Source: Paenibacillus sp. 32352 (lineage in GTDB: Bacteria > Bacillota > Bacilli > Paenibacillales > NBRC-103111). Taken from it: a stretch of DNA of 64,000 nucleotides. Shown piece after piece: positions 35,910 through 44,332 of this stretch. A program made the translations under genes and the position numbers. Where the stretch lies: assembly GCF_002042965.1 (NCBI RefSeq), contig NZ_MZNT01000001.1, forward strand, positions 372,001 through 436,000. Direction: 5' to 3'. The stretch's first letter is position 1; every line of letters starts with the position of its first letter. The notes under the pieces were generated by a model. It saw only the letters and a program-made list of their open reading frames with translations. It was not told where the DNA came from and did not search any database.

Positions 35910-36833
35910 TTGAAAAAAATTCAAAGAACAAAAACGATAGAGGGTACGTCAATCCCTGGGATTATTCATAATGGGGGTCATTATTTTTATATCAACGTGG
36001 ATATCTATGAGGATGGGATGACGAATTGCTGGGAGCTTGTCGATTTAAAAGGATTGGAAAGCAAAATAGATTCGAATTGGTTAACTCCCGTTGTTCCAGC
36101 CGGTGATACGATTTCCATTCACGGCCTTGGGTCATACAGAATCGATGAAGCGAACTGGAAGTTTAACAAAAAGAGCTATTACAAACATATCAAAGAGACC
36201 ATGAGAGTACTCAATCCGGAATTCGTTAATATCTACGAAATTTCAAATCGGGAGAAGACATTATCCGAGACGAGAAGAATCGTTCATTCTCCTAGAGCGA
36301 CGGATTTTTATGTAGAGAATGAAATGTTTTATCAAACTGTTGAGGGAAATGGCTTTTTCATTTTTATGAAATATGAGGCGAAGCATTATTTAGTTAATTT
36401 GATTGCATATAGGAACGGGCTAGTTGTCATCTACAATTTGCCGAACGAAGTGCAATATCGAGTGGGAGAAATAGGGCCGTTATTTGAGAATGGAACTTTT
36501 TTCTCTACTTACGATAACCCTATACCGATTACTTTATCGGATCTAGGCGAAGTTATTTTATCCAAACCGTTATATGCCACAAATATTGAAGAAAAGTATA
36601 AGGAGCTTATGGATATTTACAAAAAGCTGAATGGAGAAAAATCATCGCTAGAAGCTTGTAGAGAAGCTTATTATTCCTATTTAGAAAATCCGAGCGAGTT
36701 CTACAGAGAAAATTTAAGAAAGAAATATGAACTTGTACCTGAACACGAAAGAAGATACTTGGGTGATATGGACAGCAAGGATTCGGATTATCGAAGAATA
36801 TTATATAGGCCCAACGTGAAACGAGAGGTTTAA
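35910..36833 (+). CDS. Hypothetical protein, possible immunity-type
   Basis: This 307-residue soluble protein is not recognised with confidence. Start TTG 35910 is chosen because TTGGAGTG lies just upstream, although the frame is open to 35868. No signal peptide or membrane segment is seen. It contains several aromatic-rich beta-like segments (HYFYINVDIYEDGMTNCWEL) and a charged helical C-terminus. Base composition is lower in G+C than the flanking metabolic genes. It lies in a row of similar-sized acidic proteins, one of which is DUF5984, a family seen among immunity proteins of polymorphic toxin systems. That context suggests, but does not prove, an immunity role. Confidence 0.7.
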   Translation: MKKIQRTKTIEGTSIPGIIHNGGHYFYINVDIYEDGMTNCWELVDLKGLESKIDSNWLTPVVPAGDTISIHGLGSYRIDEANWKFNKKSYYKHIKETMRVLNPEFVNIYEISNREKTLSETRRIVHSPRATDFYVENEMFYQTVEGNGFFIFMKYEAKHYLVNLIAYRNGLVVIYNLPNEVQYRVGEIGPLFENGTFFSTYDNPIPITLSDLGEVILSKPLYATNIEEKYKELMDIYKKLNGEKSSLEACREAYYSYLENPSEFYRENLRKKYELVPEHERRYLGDMDSKDSDYRRILYRPNVKREV

Positions 36834-36910
36834 AGCAGGGGATAACCATGTATGCTGTCGGGTTCGATCCAGGGGAAGTATGGATAAAATATTGGGAGGT
36901 TTCTACAACC

Positions 36911-37441
36911 ATGACAATGAATTTAAGAATAATTAACGAAAATACCGAGGAAGGATTTCAGGATCTTGAATTTAGTATTGTCGATTACAAAAGAGATGAA
37001 CATTCGAATCATATTATTAAAGCATTAGGTATTTGTAATAACGAAGTGGTTGGATTTGAAGTGGTCTTTAAGCCGGATATGTTACCGGGAGTCGTTCATG
37101 GCGAACTGGATAGAAATGCATTTTGTCCCGGCGGGATTCAAATAAGATCGATAGGAATGGAATCCGATGTCTTTATTGAGAAGCTGTCAGGGTTATACGA
37201 GCTGGCAAACGATAAAAAGCAAATGAAAGATACCATTATATTGACCAGCTTCGCCTTGCAGGGAGATCCACGGGCTTTTGCTAACGAGTATTTAAAGTTT
37301 AAGGTCTTTTACGATGATCAGGATGAGTTAGGATTATACTCTGAACTTTACATCAATATCAATTTACAGGAAAAAATATTGGAGTTGAACGAAAAGGATA
37401 CGGGATATAGAGGTAATCTATTGAAAGCATTTAGTAAGTGA
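36911..37441 (+). CDS. Hypothetical protein
   Basis: This 176-residue acidic protein is not recognised. Two starts are possible: ATG 36911 (GGGAGG eleven bases upstream) or ATG 36848 (GGGG six bases upstream). I prefer 36911 because the sequence before it does not look like folded protein. It contains the FKPDMLPGVVHGELDRN segment and an EKLSGLYELANDKKQMK helix. No signal or membrane segment is present. It follows the preceding gene closely and shares its AT-rich composition, probably in one transcript. Confidence 0.65.
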   Translation: MTMNLRIINENTEEGFQDLEFSIVDYKRDEHSNHIIKALGICNNEVVGFEVVFKPDMLPGVVHGELDRNAFCPGGIQIRSIGMESDVFIEKLSGLYELANDKKQMKDTIILTSFALQGDPRAFANEYLKFKVFYDDQDELGLYSELYININLQEKILELNEKDTGYRGNLLKAFSK

Positions 37442-37604
37442 CCTGCAAGAGGAATCTGATTGGGGTAGGTAAAACCTGCGGTATATTACGAATCATAGGC
37501 TCTCAGGGATTTCGGGCGAGAGTGAGACGGATAATCTTTACTACATAACTGCTGGTGGCATAAAACACGAATTATTAGGCTATAGAATTCAGGAGGTGAC
37601 TTTT

Positions 37605-38396
37605 CTGATCCGCTATAAATTAAAAGATATCCAACATATCTCTCCTTGGGAAGATAACGAGAATCTAATGCTACATTGGTTTGCATTAACTGACGCATAC
37701 TATTGGTTTGATTTTGATGGATTAAACTTCCCTAAGTATAGTGATGAAATCATGGTGGAGTGGGGTCAGTCTGCAGATTGGCCTTATATCGATTATCAAT
37801 TCGCTCGCATATTTTGGGATATTTATGATCTCCTTCCATACATCGAAAATCCAGTTCCTGATGACATATTTGAGACAATTAACTCCATTGATAAATTAGA
37901 AAAATACCAGGCAGCATTGAAAAATTGGCTAACTAATTCGTGGGACAAAAGTGAAGAACAATATGAGCATATTTATGACACCGCAAGAAGTTGGCTTTAT
38001 GCTAGAAGATTAGACTTCGGATATTTGGTCGGAGGCCCGGATTTATTTTTTATCAGGAATAAAGATAAAATTCACATCTATTGGATAACTGATTATAGGC
38101 ATGAAAATGGAATCCCTTTTTGGAAGGAAGTACGGGGAGAATATTGTTGTGACTTTAACCAATTTTTTATTGAGTTAGTTAAAGGTTTCAAAAGGTTTGG
38201 TCTAGATATGCAAAAACAAATATTAAATTTAGCTGAAAATAAACTCGATAATATAAAGGTAGATATGGAACGGATCAGAGAGAATCAAACTCAATACGAA
38301 GATTTAGTAACCTCAATAGAAAAAAAGCAATTACTAGCCCGGTGTGAATATGATTGGAATAATGTACGAGAAAAAATAAAGGAAGTAATTCGATAA
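37605..38396 (+). CDS. DUF5984-family protein
   Basis: This 263-residue protein resembles DUF5984, seen from IQHISPWEDNENLMLHWFAL near the start and the later WLYARRLDFGYLVGGPDLFF and VRGEYCCDFNQFFIELV. Members are often found in immunity or accessory clusters of polymorphic toxins. The start is unusual. AGGAGG occupies 37591-37596, so the GTG at 37596 overlaps it, while CTG at 37605 lies eight bases beyond and gives the family-like N-terminus (M)IRYKLKDI. I therefore set a CTG start. The C-terminus ends in a long charged helix (about 215-260). Confidence 0.78.
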   Translation: MIRYKLKDIQHISPWEDNENLMLHWFALTDAYYWFDFDGLNFPKYSDEIMVEWGQSADWPYIDYQFARIFWDIYDLLPYIENPVPDDIFETINSIDKLEKYQAALKNWLTNSWDKSEEQYEHIYDTARSWLYARRLDFGYLVGGPDLFFIRNKDKIHIYWITDYRHENGIPFWKEVRGEYCCDFNQFFIELVKGFKRFGLDMQKQILNLAENKLDNIKVDMERIRENQTQYEDLVTSIEKKQLLARCEYDWNNVREKIKEVIR

Positions 38397-38425
38397 CCTA
38401 AACACTCGAAAGGACTCTATAAACT

Positions 38426-39004
38426 ATGCATAGAAAATTCATTTTCTTTAATGACTCCAATTTCATTGAAGAATTTACAGATTACTGTGATAGATTTGTA
38501 TACATTCAGCAAGATTATGAGAAGTTTTCTAGATTAGTTATCTGGCCCAATAACAACGCTATAGAAACCTTAACTGAGCTTATAAAGGGAAGTTCAGCGC
38601 CGTATGAAATGCTGTATATTTTAAGGACCTCCCGATGCAACAACGAGGAAGCCAGATATAAGCAGGAAGGGTTAACCTTAGACAAGCTGCAGGAGTTTCT
38701 CGAATCCTTTCATGCATTTTTGGAATATGACAGCCGGCATAGATTAGTTATTCGCTCTTCCGACGAGAAGTTAACTTATTTTGTTTTTGATGAAGATAAC
38801 CTTATTTTAGCGTATGGCAATGTGGAACAGTTTAAATCTATATTGCACTCATTAGGTTTTGAGGAATATGATAAGCCGATAATTCACCCAGACCCGCATA
38901 TGCATATGTATCACGAGAATCTAGATATCTTCGAAGAAAAGATATTGAACTATTTTCCTTGGAAGAAAGGTGAATTGCAGACGGTTGATCAATACTTCGC
39001 TTGA
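38426..39004 (+). CDS. Hypothetical protein
   Basis: This 192-residue acidic protein starts at ATG 38426 with AAAGGA about 13 bases upstream. It is not recognised. It contains two predicted alpha/beta segments (YEMLYILRTSRCNNEEARYK; KLTYFVFDEDNLILAYG) and no membrane or signal segment. It begins 29 bases after the DUF5984 gene, so the two are likely co-transcribed. Size, acidity and neighbours are compatible with an immunity protein, but that is inference. Confidence 0.7.
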   Translation: MHRKFIFFNDSNFIEEFTDYCDRFVYIQQDYEKFSRLVIWPNNNAIETLTELIKGSSAPYEMLYILRTSRCNNEEARYKQEGLTLDKLQEFLESFHAFLEYDSRHRLVIRSSDEKLTYFVFDEDNLILAYGNVEQFKSILHSLGFEEYDKPIIHPDPHMHMYHENLDIFEEKILNYFPWKKGELQTVDQYFA

Positions 39005-39045
39005 AACCACGGGTTATTCGAAGTGTAGTGATGAGGAGTCAAAGA

Positions 39046-39414
39046 ATGAAAAATGATCAAAAAACTATTTATTCAATTTATGTCGTAAGCGGGCTCCTAG
39101 TAATAGCCACGGTACTAACCTTTGCTGTAATTAACTTCTACAATCATTATTCACAACCGTATACACTTAATGTGTATGGAGGCTCGTATGATGAGGAATC
39201 CAAAATGGTAGGGACCAATATAAGCTCCAAGAAAATAAAAGCTATTTCGTACAGGGGAGAATTTGATCCTGATTATAAAAAATACGGTAAAAAATATGTA
39301 CTTACGGAATACAATAAGTGGCGAAATAAGTATGATTCCAGGAAAACGGATTATATTGTTAGATTTAAAACCGATAGTATTGAAGAACTAAACCAATATC
39401 TCTCAAGCCACTAA
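39046..39414 (+). CDS. Small membrane-anchored hypothetical protein
   Basis: This 122-residue protein has one N-terminal membrane helix (about 10-32, IYVVSGLLVIATVLTFAVI) and an extracytoplasmic domain of about 90 residues rich in Tyr and Lys (KYGKKYVLTEYNKWRNKY). Start ATG 39046 is chosen for GAGGAG upstream; the frame open from 39001 overlaps the preceding gene's stop. The family is not recognised. It is the last gene of the AT-rich run. Confidence 0.68.
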   Translation: MKNDQKTIYSIYVVSGLLVIATVLTFAVINFYNHYSQPYTLNVYGGSYDEESKMVGTNISSKKIKAISYRGEFDPDYKKYGKKYVLTEYNKWRNKYDSRKTDYIVRFKTDSIEELNQYLSSH

Positions 39415-39452
39415 CTTCTATGAAAGTCTTTAAACAGAAAAGGCAGGAATGT

Positions 39453-39539
39453 ATGGGAAATGAACGTTTAGCATTTGTATGCAAGGCTTGCAACAGGCAG
39501 CTGAAAGATGCTTGCATGGTAAAGAGGGCTTTGACATGA
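39453..39539 (+). CDS. Possible 28-residue small protein
   Basis: ATG 39453 follows AGGCAGGA and opens a 28-codon frame containing VCKACNRQLKDAC, with three Cys in a CxxC-x7-C pattern. It is too short to recognise and could be a remnant of a larger gene or a chance frame. Confidence 0.22.
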   Translation: MGNERLAFVCKACNRQLKDACMVKRALT

Positions 39540-39580
39540 GCTAATAAAATTAAGAGGGAAGCAAAATAGGGAGATATCGA

Positions 39581-40636
39581 TTGAACCGAATAAAAGTAAA
39601 AGCAGGACTGACCGTTGCCGCGGTCATTGCTATTCTATTAGCGCTTGGGTTGATATTCCCCACCTGGACGCCTTCGATTCAAGGAGAACGGAGTATCAGC
39701 AGGTTGGAGCAAATCCAAATCAATGGAGCAGGGCATGAAGTCATGATTAGAGGCAAGGATGTTCGCAATCCGATCCTTATTTTTGTGCATGGCGGGCCGG
39801 GCTGCTCAGAGATTCCGTATGTGAGGAAGTACCAGCAGCTTTTGGAAGAGCATTTCACCATAGTGCATTACGATCAACGGGGGAGCGGGAAATCGTATCA
39901 TTTTGGGGAAGATTACACGAAGGTTTCGACCGATGTACTCGTTGATGATTTATTGGCATTGACCGATTATGCTGCTGAGAAGCTTGGACAAAAGAAAGTG
40001 CTGCTGATAGGCCATTCGTTTGGAACCTATATCGGGATGAAGGCCGCGGCCAGATCCCCTGAGCGTTTTTCGGCTTATATTGGCATAGGCCAGGTAGCCG
40101 ATCAGGTACAGAGCGAGCTGGACGGCTGGGAATTTGTCCTTGAGCAGGCAAAGCGGGCCGGCAACGCGAAGGATGTCAAGCGCTTGGAGCTTCTGCATGA
40201 TTCTATAGCCGGAGGGTCACAGCTGACTCCACGGGGGATGGTTCGCAAATATGGCGGTGCCGCCAGGCTCATTGACGACATTATGGATTATTATAAAGGC
40301 TTCCTTCTACAGCCCGAGTATAATTTGCTGGACGTAATCCGTTTCTTAAGAGGAGTCTCCGTAACGCAGCAGCCGCTGTTGAAGGAGGAAGCGGCGCATC
40401 CTTTGGCAAGCCTGGTCAAAAGATTGGAAATCCCCTGCTATTTTGTCATGGGGCGATACGACTATATGACCTCTGCCCGAGCGGCCAAATCCTATATGGA
40501 TACGCTGGAGGCTCCGGAGAAGCATTTTGTGCTGTTTGAGCAATCCGCCCACTATCCGCAGTTCGAGGAAAAAGAGCATTTCGCCGAATGGTTGAGCCAA
40601 ACAGCGAGAGAGCTTGGATTACATAAGGAATCCTAG
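39581..40636 (+). CDS. Alpha/beta hydrolase, proline iminopeptidase-like, membrane-anchored
   Basis: This 351-residue protein starts at TTG 39581. Residues 7-28 are a hydrophobic anchor or signal, after which the alpha/beta hydrolase fold follows: FVHGGPGCSE (oxyanion region HGGPG of the prolyl iminopeptidase group, about 69-78), HYDQRGSGKS, and nucleophile elbow GHSFGT near residue 145. The acid is probably in GRYDYMT and the catalytic His in QSAHYPQFEE near the end. The presence of HGGPG and DQRG suggests peptidase S33 rather than an esterase, acting outside the membrane. It is followed by an HxlR regulator in the same direction. Confidence 0.85.
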   Translation: MNRIKVKAGLTVAAVIAILLALGLIFPTWTPSIQGERSISRLEQIQINGAGHEVMIRGKDVRNPILIFVHGGPGCSEIPYVRKYQQLLEEHFTIVHYDQRGSGKSYHFGEDYTKVSTDVLVDDLLALTDYAAEKLGQKKVLLIGHSFGTYIGMKAAARSPERFSAYIGIGQVADQVQSELDGWEFVLEQAKRAGNAKDVKRLELLHDSIAGGSQLTPRGMVRKYGGAARLIDDIMDYYKGFLLQPEYNLLDVIRFLRGVSVTQQPLLKEEAAHPLASLVKRLEIPCYFVMGRYDYMTSARAAKSYMDTLEAPEKHFVLFEQSAHYPQFEEKEHFAEWLSQTARELGLHKES

Positions 40637-40790
40637 AATTGCAGCAATTAGAATAGAGCATGACTAGCTGAGCTGCAGGTTCTTTTCCTTTGATTTTCAG
40701 CAACCAGTCAACTATGCTTGTAACATAGGATTGCTATTAGGGATTGCCGTATTTTTGAATAAAAGCTTGTGAAAGGAGCAAGAAGGTATC

Positions 40791-41120
40791 TTGAGACCGA
40801 CCGATTCTGATTACGCCGCCAACGTAACGTTAGGCATTCTTGAAGGAAAGTGGAAGCTGCTGCTTATTTGCCATCTGCGAAACGGCACGAAGCGATTCAG
40901 CGAGTTTACTCAATTGATTCCGGGCCTGACGCAAAAAGTACTGACGTACCAGCTCAGAGAGCTGGAATCTCATGGCTTGGTGAAGCGTGAAATCTATCCG
41001 GAAATTCCTCCGAAGGTGGAATATTCCTTGACCCCTTACGGTGAGAGCCTGATCCCGCTGCTGGATCTGATGAATCAATGGGGCAAGGAGCATTTGGCTC
41101 GTTCCAGGCAAATTTGTTAG
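40791..41120 (+). CDS. HxlR-family regulator
   Basis: This 109-residue winged-helix protein starts at TTG 40791 (AAGGAGCAAGAAGG upstream). ILEGKWKLLLICHLRNGTKRF and LTQKVLTYQLRELESHGLV are the conserved HxlR/DUF24 motifs, with the wing at VEYSLTPYGESL. A Cys-based redox switch is typical of some members; here one Cys lies in LLICHL and another at the very end. Its target is unknown; the nearest candidates are the hydrolase upstream or a divergent gene elsewhere. A terminator follows. Confidence 0.88.
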   Translation: MRPTDSDYAANVTLGILEGKWKLLLICHLRNGTKRFSEFTQLIPGLTQKVLTYQLRELESHGLVKREIYPEIPPKVEYSLTPYGESLIPLLDLMNQWGKEHLARSRQIC

Positions 41121-41129
41121 GCAGCCCCC

Positions 41130-41166
41130 AAATCCATTACCTTTTTCGGTTATGGATTTTTTTCCT
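41130..41166 (+). terminator. Terminator of HxlR gene
   Basis: AAATCCAT and ATGGATTT enclose TACC/GGTT and a short loop, followed by TTTTTCC. Confidence 0.82.
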
Positions 41167-41194
41167 TTTTGGAACCAAGCCCCCGCTTATGGGG

Positions 41195-41908
41195 TTATTG
41201 ATTTGACCTCTGGGCCTCAAACCCATCCAGCAGTACTTGTAATCCAAACGTAAATTCCTGGTCCCAATCGACAGCCGTCGTGTACGCGGCCAACCGGCCA
41301 AGATAGGGATAAAGCTCTGATGAGAGAGCTTGAAATCGTTCCTTTTGCGTGTCCCCCATTTGCTCCACATCCACAAGCTCTTGTTTGGCACGGGCAGCCA
41401 AGCGGTTCTCTTCCTCCGTAAATCCGTAAATGTAGTTTTTCAGCATAGACGCAAGCCAAGGGATTTGTGATTCTCTGAACCCTGACTGGGCCAATACCCG
41501 GAATAAATATTCGATGTGGGACAGCCGGTATGGGCTTGCCGCGATCGTGGCCCCCATGATTTGTACTGAATCCCGATACCGATGCAATACCCGGCGAAAA
41601 TGAAGCGACCACTGCCGAAGCTGCTCCCGCCAATCCAGCTGCTCGTCAGGAAATTCAATCTCCGAGCTTATTTGCTCCGCCAATAAATGAAGCAGCTCCT
41701 CCTTATCCTTCACGTGATAGTAGAGGGAGGCGGCCTTCACTCCTAGGGCATCGGCAATTTTGCGCATGCTGATCTGTTCCAAGCCTTCGTCTTGCAGCAT
41801 GGTCAAGACCGTACGGATGATCCGCGAGCGATCGAGCGGCGTATGAATCTGTTCCAAGCTTCCGCTTTGAATTTCAGTTTGCGTTGGATATGTTCTTCTT
41901 CGTGCCAT
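41195..41908 (-). CDS. TetR-family regulator with TetR_C domain
   Basis: This 237-residue regulator starts at ATG 41908 with GGAGG nine bases upstream; an ATG at 41935 has no site. The HTH is at residues 28-75 (SRIIRTVLTMLQDEGLEQIS, then RKIADALGVKAASLYYHV). The C-terminal half (LRQWSLHFRRVLHRYRD onward) resembles the tetracycline-repressor C-terminal domain, which forms the ligand pocket. It is divergent from the gene at 42016, and two TCTAAC-N3-GTTARA dyads lie between them. It most likely represses both. Confidence 0.88.
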   Translation of the reverse strand: MARRRTYPTQTEIQSGSLEQIHTPLDRSRIIRTVLTMLQDEGLEQISMRKIADALGVKAASLYYHVKDKEELLHLLAEQISSEIEFPDEQLDWREQLRQWSLHFRRVLHRYRDSVQIMGATIAASPYRLSHIEYLFRVLAQSGFRESQIPWLASMLKNYIYGFTEEENRLAARAKQELVDVEQMGDTQKERFQALSSELYPYLGRLAAYTTAVDWDQEFTFGLQVLLDGFEAQRSNQ

Positions 41909-41953
41909 GGCTACCCTCCAATGAGTTCTTGACAATTATACCATATAGTATTA

Positions 41954-41990
41954 ATCTAACAGTGTTAAAATATAATCTAACGATGTTAGA
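41954..41990. promoter_or_regulatory. Twin TetR operators in divergent region
   Basis: TCTAAC-AGT-GTTAAA (41955-41969) and TCTAAC-GAT-GTTAGA (41976-41990) repeat with 21 bases between equivalent positions, about two helical turns. The second is a perfect dyad. Confidence 0.72.
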
Positions 41991-42015
41991 ATATTACTAT
42001 TGGAGATGATTATCT

Positions 42016-42693
42016 ATGGAAAAAGCACTCATTCACACGGTAATTCGAGGTATAGAAAAGACATTGGCTACTTCATGGAGGGCAGTCTATGAGGATAAGA
42101 AGGTGCAGTTAACACAGATGTTTGCGGAGCATGGCGACCGTGCCTACGGAGTCTGCATCCAAGAATTTATGGTACCGGTCTTAGAGCAGCTGAAATCGGA
42201 AGGATACACCACCAAGGCGGGATTCAATCGCAAGGATTCGATGGAAAACTGGGGGCCGCCTGAGGAGCGGGAACGCTGTATATGGTACGTTCTCTACGAC
42301 GTCAATGGGACTTCGATCGGCACGATGGTGCTGCAGGTCTATCATTCGCATAGAGCCTTTCATTTTCCTCGGGCGCCGAGGCTGTTTGCACTGGAGGCTG
42401 TTGAAAGAGAATCCATCATCGCAGCACTCTCTCAAGCAACTGCACGAGTAAGATGGGATCGTATGGAGGAAAGGCTGCCGCTTCCTGCAGAGCTGCAAAC
42501 TGCAGGGGACCGATGGGAATATGCGACGGAGGTGGCCCTCGGGGATTGCTTGCAGAACAATGAAATGGAGCATAGCGGCTGGACGCTGGATGAAGCCTTG
42601 TCTCACTGGGGACGGTACGGTTGGGAGCTTGTCAACGTTATGCCTTCGGGCGGCAAAGTGATTGCTTTTTTCAAGCGTCGTCAAGCGGTCTGA
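42016..42693 (+). CDS. Uncharacterised protein with DUF4177-like C-terminus
   Basis: This 225-residue cytosolic protein starts at ATG 42016 (TTGGAGATG upstream). The first 150 residues are not recognised with confidence and include ERERCIWYVLYDVNGTSIGT. The last 60 residues resemble DUF4177: WEYATEVALGD, LDEALSHWGRYGWELVNVMP and VIAFFKR. It may belong to a DUF6022-like group. Its promoter region carries two dyads expected to bind the divergent TetR, so it is probably the regulated target. Function is unknown. Confidence 0.75.
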   Translation: MEKALIHTVIRGIEKTLATSWRAVYEDKKVQLTQMFAEHGDRAYGVCIQEFMVPVLEQLKSEGYTTKAGFNRKDSMENWGPPEERERCIWYVLYDVNGTSIGTMVLQVYHSHRAFHFPRAPRLFALEAVERESIIAALSQATARVRWDRMEERLPLPAELQTAGDRWEYATEVALGDCLQNNEMEHSGWTLDEALSHWGRYGWELVNVMPSGGKVIAFFKRRQAV

Positions 42694-42705
42694 TGCAAGG
42701 AGATG

Positions 42706-42739
42706 GTCCAACAGGCGAATCTGGATCGACCTGTTGGAC
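42706..42739. terminator. Inverted repeat between convergent genes
   Basis: GTCCAACAGG (42706-42715) and CCTGTTGGAC (42730-42739) are a perfect 10-bp inverted repeat between the convergent genes at 42016 and 42756. No T-run is present. Confidence 0.55.
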
Positions 42740-42755
42740 GAATGCGATCATGCGG

Positions 42756-43313
42756 TTATCGGCTTGCCGCAGCAAAGAGATCAATGGTGTCGAAGGGTAA
42801 ATGCTCCGTAACCAACTGGCTGTAGTGACAAATCCGGATAATTCCATCCTCATCCACCAGGAACTCGGCCGGCATGCGATAGAAATTGGAGCCTTCCTCG
42901 TTCGTCAGCTTATAGCCCGCCGCCTCCACTTCCGCGATGACGTCTTTAATGGAGGGGGCGGCCAAGGTGTTTTGCACTTTTTCCTCCGAGCTTTCCACCC
43001 CGTATTGATCATAGATGACAGCCGATGGATCGGCGATGAGCGGGAACGGCGGGTTTTGTTTGCCGACGTAGGCTTGAAGGTTGATTTCGGGCGATTCAAA
43101 GAAGGCGATGATGTCTAGCGATTGCCGCTGCCAGGCCGGATACCGCTCGATAAAATGCTGAATTCGCAGGTTACATAACGCACAGGCAGAGTAACGGAAA
43201 AAGGAAATCAATACTTTGCGCCCGCGATACTGCTCCAATGATACACGCTTTCCATGCTGATCGGTAACTTGAAACAAGGGGGCCTTGCTGCCCGGCTGAA
43301 GCTTTTGATTCAT
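42756..43313 (-). CDS. Peroxiredoxin-like protein (AhpC/TSA family)
   Basis: This 185-residue thioredoxin-fold protein has LQPGSKAPLFQVTDQHGKRV at the start and SACALCNLR with Cys44 and Cys47. The CxxC-like pair replaces the PxxxTxxC motif of true peroxiredoxins and places it among peroxiredoxin-like (AhpC-TSA_2) proteins, which reduce peroxides or disulfides. Residues 140-160 (FYRMPAEFLVDEDGIIR) complete the fold. Start ATG 43313 follows AGGAGG. The Crp/Fnr gene lies 83 bases upstream in the same direction, suggesting a shared transcript or control. Confidence 0.86.
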   Translation of the reverse strand: MNQKLQPGSKAPLFQVTDQHGKRVSLEQYRGRKVLISFFRYSACALCNLRIQHFIERYPAWQRQSLDIIAFFESPEINLQAYVGKQNPPFPLIADPSAVIYDQYGVESSEEKVQNTLAAPSIKDVIAEVEAAGYKLTNEEGSNFYRMPAEFLVDEDGIIRICHYSQLVTEHLPFDTIDLFAAASR

Positions 43314-43395
43314 AGGGATTCCTCCTGAGGGTTTGAACTCAGACCTTTGGTCTACAGCCTTACCTTAGCAGGACCGCGGTTCTTCCTTCTGTGAC

Positions 43396-44067
43396 CTAGT
43401 CACCAAGCTGTGCCTCCAGCCTTCCTCGATCGATAATTTGCACCCAACCCCGCCCTGTTTCCACCCAGCCTTCGCTCTGATACCGCTTGAGCACACGAGA
43501 CACGACTTCGCGGGCTGATCCGATTTCATTAGCAAGCATTTGATGAGTGATATGAAGTATGGGATTGGCGCTGCTTGTCGCGCGAAGCAGAGCCTTGGCA
43601 AGTCGGGCTTCCAACGGTTCATTATATTTTGCCTGCAGCATCTGACTCGTACGGACTATCCCGTCCAGGAGCCCGCCGAAGATGGCGGTTCGAATCGTCG
43701 GCTGCATCTGAACCCAGCTCAGAAAGCTGGACTTGGAGACGAGCAACACCTCGACCTCTGTCTCGGCTGTAAGAGAACCGGGGTAGTCGCGGCCGCTCAG
43801 CCCGCAGAGCACCATGAGCGAGCAAACCTCGCCGGCGGACAGTAAGGTCAATAACGATTCACTCCCGTCCTCCCCGATCAAGGTAATTCGCATCGTACCG
43901 CGCAATAGGAGCACGGCGTAATTGGCGGCTTTGTTTTTTTGAAAAACACGGGCATGTGCCGGATAGGTCAACACTTTGGGCTGTGCGGCAGTCCATTCCG
44001 CATGCGGAACCGATTGTAAGAACGGAAATACGTCAAAAATATGGGAGTCATTGAGAGCTGAAGACAT
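43396..44067 (-). CDS. Crp/Fnr-family regulator
   Basis: This 223-residue protein has a cyclic-nucleotide-binding-type beta barrel (residues 20-130; VLLLRGTMRITLIGEDG, then LTLLSAGEVCSL) and a Crp helix-turn-helix at about 170-210 (ITHQMLANEIGSAREVVSRVLK). The Fnr [4Fe-4S] cysteines at the N-terminus are absent, so oxygen sensing by a cluster is unlikely. The barrel lacks the clear RxSxxxE of cAMP binding; the effector is unknown. Start ATG 44067 has AAAGGGG eight bases upstream. It is divergent from cysJI and upstream of a peroxiredoxin-like gene, a context that suggests control of sulfur or redox genes. Confidence 0.87.
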   Translation of the reverse strand: MSSALNDSHIFDVFPFLQSVPHAEWTAAQPKVLTYPAHARVFQKNKAANYAVLLLRGTMRITLIGEDGSESLLTLLSAGEVCSLMVLCGLSGRDYPGSLTAETEVEVLLVSKSSFLSWVQMQPTIRTAIFGGLLDGIVRTSQMLQAKYNEPLEARLAKALLRATSSANPILHITHQMLANEIGSAREVVSRVLKRYQSEGWVETGRGWVQIIDRGRLEAQLGD

Positions 44068-44237
44068 AATGATGCCCCTTTCTCTATGTAAACTGAATAA
44101 GCTGCAGTTGATTTATTTTACCATTAGACACTCTCGCGAAGCACTATTGGCGAAATCGATCCGTCAAAATGTTCATTTATAAGAAAAATTGAAACCAACT
44201 GACAAAAAGTTTTATAGACAAATATCGACGAATCGCA

Positions 44238-44266
44238 TTGACCCTGTGGGTAGACTGCTGTAGCAT
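44238..44266 (+). promoter_or_regulatory. Promoter of cysJI
   Basis: TTGACC (44238-44243) and TAGCAT (44261-44266) are 17 bases apart, 67 bases before the cysJ start. Confidence 0.55.
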
Positions 44267-44332
44267 AAGAGCAGGAATAAAAACAGAGTAAGCAACTTGG
44301 AATAATACTAATTATGAAACGATGCGAGGTGG

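Noticed and set aside
34297-39414. A complete toxin-antitoxin or polymorphic toxin locus
   Set aside because: No toxin-like gene (LXG, RHS, WXG100 or small paired toxin) is visible; only immunity-like candidates were found.
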